Of a stretch of DNA of 64,000 bases, positions 62,636-64,000 are shown one piece after another. The notes beneath the pieces are model-generated. The model did no database searches. It was not told the DNA's origin and worked only from the letters and a program-made list of their open reading frames with translations. This DNA is from Streptomyces sp. ACA25 (lineage in GTDB: Bacteria > Actinomycetota > Actinomycetes > Streptomycetales > Streptomycetaceae): positions 248,001 to 312,000 of the forward strand of contig NZ_JAQKPV010000002.1 in NCBI RefSeq assembly GCF_028200735.1, given 5' to 3'. Position 1 is the stretch's first letter. Each line of letters begins with the position of its first letter. Both the position numbers and the translations under genes were made by a program.

Positions 62636-63976
62636 CTACCCGGCCTCCCGGGTGGTGATCAGGCTGTCGTCGAGGTGGACGCCGAAGGCCTGCGGGATCT
62701 GTTCTCCGGCGAGGTAGAGCCGGTCCGCGACGGCACGCGGCACCGGGTGGTGGCGGAAGTGCCCGTGCACGGCGCCGTCCCGGGTCATGGGGTCGGCCCG
62801 GAACTGGGCGACGGTGGCGATCCGGAAGGTTTCCCGGCCGTGCGAGGCGAGGACGGCGACCTCGGCGACGCGCCGGGAGCCGTCCGGGTTCCGGACCAGC
62901 TGGACCAGGACGTCGACGGCGCTGTTGATCTGGTCGCGCAGGGCCTCGAACGGCACTTGAAGCTCGGACATGGACGCCAGGGTCTGCAGCCGGAGCAGCG
63001 CGTCCTCGGCGCTGTTGGCGTGCACGGTGGCCAGGGAGCCGTCATGGCCGGTGGACATGGCCTGGAGCATGTCCAGCGTCTCCCCGCCACGCACCTCTCC
63101 GACGATGATCCGGTCGGGGCGCATGCGCAGCGAGTTGCGGACCAGGTGCCGGATGGTGATCTCGCCCCTGCCCTCCACGTTGGGCGGCCGGGATTCCAGC
63201 CGGATGACGTGGTTCTGCTGGAGCTGCAGCTCGGCGGCGTCCTCGATGGTGACGACCCGTTCGCCGTCCGGGATGAGGCCGGACAGGGCGTTGAGCAGGG
63301 TGGTCTTCCCCGAGCCGGTCCCGCCGGAGACGATGATGTTGAACTTCGCGCGTACCAGGCCGGAGAGCAGGAGCAGCAGCTGCTCGTCGAGCGTGCCGAA
63401 GTCGATGAGCTCGGCCAGGGTGTACGCCCGCGGGAAGCGCCGGATGGTCAGCGTCGCCCCGGTGAGGGACAGCGGCGGGATGATGACGTTGACCCGCTCG
63501 CCGGTGGGGAGCCTGGCGTCGACCATCGGGTTCGACTCGTCGACCCGCCGGTTCACGGTGGAGACGATGCGTTCGATGGTCTGCATCAGCTGTTCCTCGG
63601 AGGCGAAGCGCAACGGCAGCTGTTCCACCCGGCCGGAGCGCTCGACGAAAATCTGGTCGGGGCCGTTGACCATGATCTCGGTGATCGAGGCGTCCTCCAG
63701 GAGCGGTTCGAGAATGCCGAGCCCCAGCGCCTCGTCCACCACCCGGCGGATGAGCAGGGCGCGCGCCTGAGTGGACAGCACCGGCCCCTCCCGGCTGAGG
63801 ATGTGGCCGAGCACTCGCTCCAGCCGCTCCCTCCGCTCGGGCAGGAGCAGGGTGGACATTTCCGCGAGGTCGATCTCCTCCAGCAGCTTGGCGCGGTATG
63901 TCGCCACCAGCCGGGGGTCGCTCTGGCCTACGGCGGTCGGCTCCTCCTGGCTGGTGAGCCGGGACCTCAGACCCAT
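62636..63976 (-). CDS. tadA: TadA/CpaF-type pilus assembly ATPase
   Basis: 446 residues of the secretion ATPase superfamily. An N-terminal helical region (about 15-95) is followed by the ATPase core: Walker A SGGTGSGKTTLLNAL, the Asp box TIEDAAELQLQ, Walker B RMRPDRIIVGEVRGGE and the His box GHDGSLATVHANS. It hydrolyses ATP to extend the Flp pilus. ATG 63976 follows GAGGAG. The C-terminal about 40 residues (HPVPRAVADRLYLAGEQIPQAF) are ordinary for actinobacterial CpaF. Upstream Tad genes (TadZ/CpaE, secretin-like or RcpC genes if any) lie beyond the right edge. Confidence 0.94.
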   Translation of the reverse strand: MGLRSRLTSQEEPTAVGQSDPRLVATYRAKLLEEIDLAEMSTLLLPERRERLERVLGHILSREGPVLSTQARALLIRRVVDEALGLGILEPLLEDASITEIMVNGPDQIFVERSGRVEQLPLRFASEEQLMQTIERIVSTVNRRVDESNPMVDARLPTGERVNVIIPPLSLTGATLTIRRFPRAYTLAELIDFGTLDEQLLLLLSGLVRAKFNIIVSGGTGSGKTTLLNALSGLIPDGERVVTIEDAAELQLQQNHVIRLESRPPNVEGRGEITIRHLVRNSLRMRPDRIIVGEVRGGETLDMLQAMSTGHDGSLATVHANSAEDALLRLQTLASMSELQVPFEALRDQINSAVDVLVQLVRNPDGSRRVAEVAVLASHGRETFRIATVAQFRADPMTRDGAVHGHFRHHPVPRAVADRLYLAGEQIPQAFGVHLDDSLITTREAG

Positions 63977-63985
63977 GGGTGCTCC

Positions 63986-64000
63986 TCATTCGCCTCGGTC
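63986..64000 (-). CDS. Possible 3' end of the next upstream Tad gene
   Basis: A TGA stop on the minus strand at 63988-63986, 9 bases before the tadA ATG, is preceded by four codons (Asp-Arg-Gly-Glu). In actinobacterial Tad loci a TadZ/CpaE-like gene usually sits here. Only 15 bases are visible, so this is a prediction from context. Confidence 0.25.
   Translation of the reverse strand, partial: DRGE

Overview
The window is chromosomal DNA from a high-GC Gram-positive actinomycete. A Streptomyces-type actinobacterium is most likely. The evidence is strong G/C bias at third codon positions, many GTG and TTG starts, a WhiB-family regulator, mycothiol biosynthesis (mshB), SpoIIE-type phosphatases fused to anti-sigma-like ATPase domains, and families such as DUF4245, DUF6113, DUF6542 and DUF1707 that I know mainly from actinomycetes. 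No tRNA, rRNA, insertion sequence, prophage or CRISPR array was found. Layout: 1-4.8 kb carries the 5' end of a 7Fe ferredoxin gene, a GNAT enzyme with an extra N-terminal domain, a proline-rich envelope protein, a small membrane protein, mshB and another small membrane protein. 5.0-10.7 kb is a five-gene oligopeptide/dipeptide ABC importer (binding protein, two permeases, two ATPases) on the minus strand, with overlapping reading frames and a strong hairpin after the binding-protein gene. 10.9-14.1 kb holds a sialidase-fold lipoprotein and typA. 14.5-18.4 kb is a succinate dehydrogenase operon of the mycobacterial Sdh1 type (five-helix membrane subunit, flavoprotein, iron-sulfur subunit). 18.6-22.9 kb is regulatory: a small SPOR-like protein, a PAS-PAS-GAF-SpoIIE-HATPase protein, a GNAT and a GntR regulator. 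23-28 kb encodes secreted hydrolases (a subtilase with a C-terminal P-domain and a small secreted lipase), an envelope protein and a class IV aminotransferase. 28.3-34.6 kb is housekeeping: ychF, ispH, xseA-xseB and glpX, plus small membrane proteins. 34.7-42.2 kb has a WhiB protein, a DUF1707/LiaF-like protein, a second SpoIIE phosphatase-ATPase, a DUF402 protein and two unrelated fumarases (class II and class I). 42.2-45.9 kb is a translationally coupled padR-ABC ATPase-FtsX permease operon with two palindromic candidate operators upstream. 46-53.5 kb holds a membrane alpha/beta hydrolase, an AI-2E-type transporter, a lytic transglycosylase, PhoH and a cis-prenyltransferase. 53.7-64 kb contains a prepilin peptidase and, separately, a Tad/Flp pilus locus (tadA, tadB, tadC, Flp pilin, pseudopilin, lipoprotein, OmpA-domain protein) running off the right edge, with a membrane Ser/Thr kinase convergent to it. 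The most interesting part is this Tad region. A Gram-positive Flp pilus machine is coupled to an OmpA-type peptidoglycan-binding protein and a lipoprotein. Its pseudopilin gene has no ordinary start codon where its leader requires one. The secreted components and the kinase sensor domain read as lower in GC than the rest. A second surprise is a sharp internal switch of codon usage within one ABC ATPase gene (about 6.3-6.8 kb).
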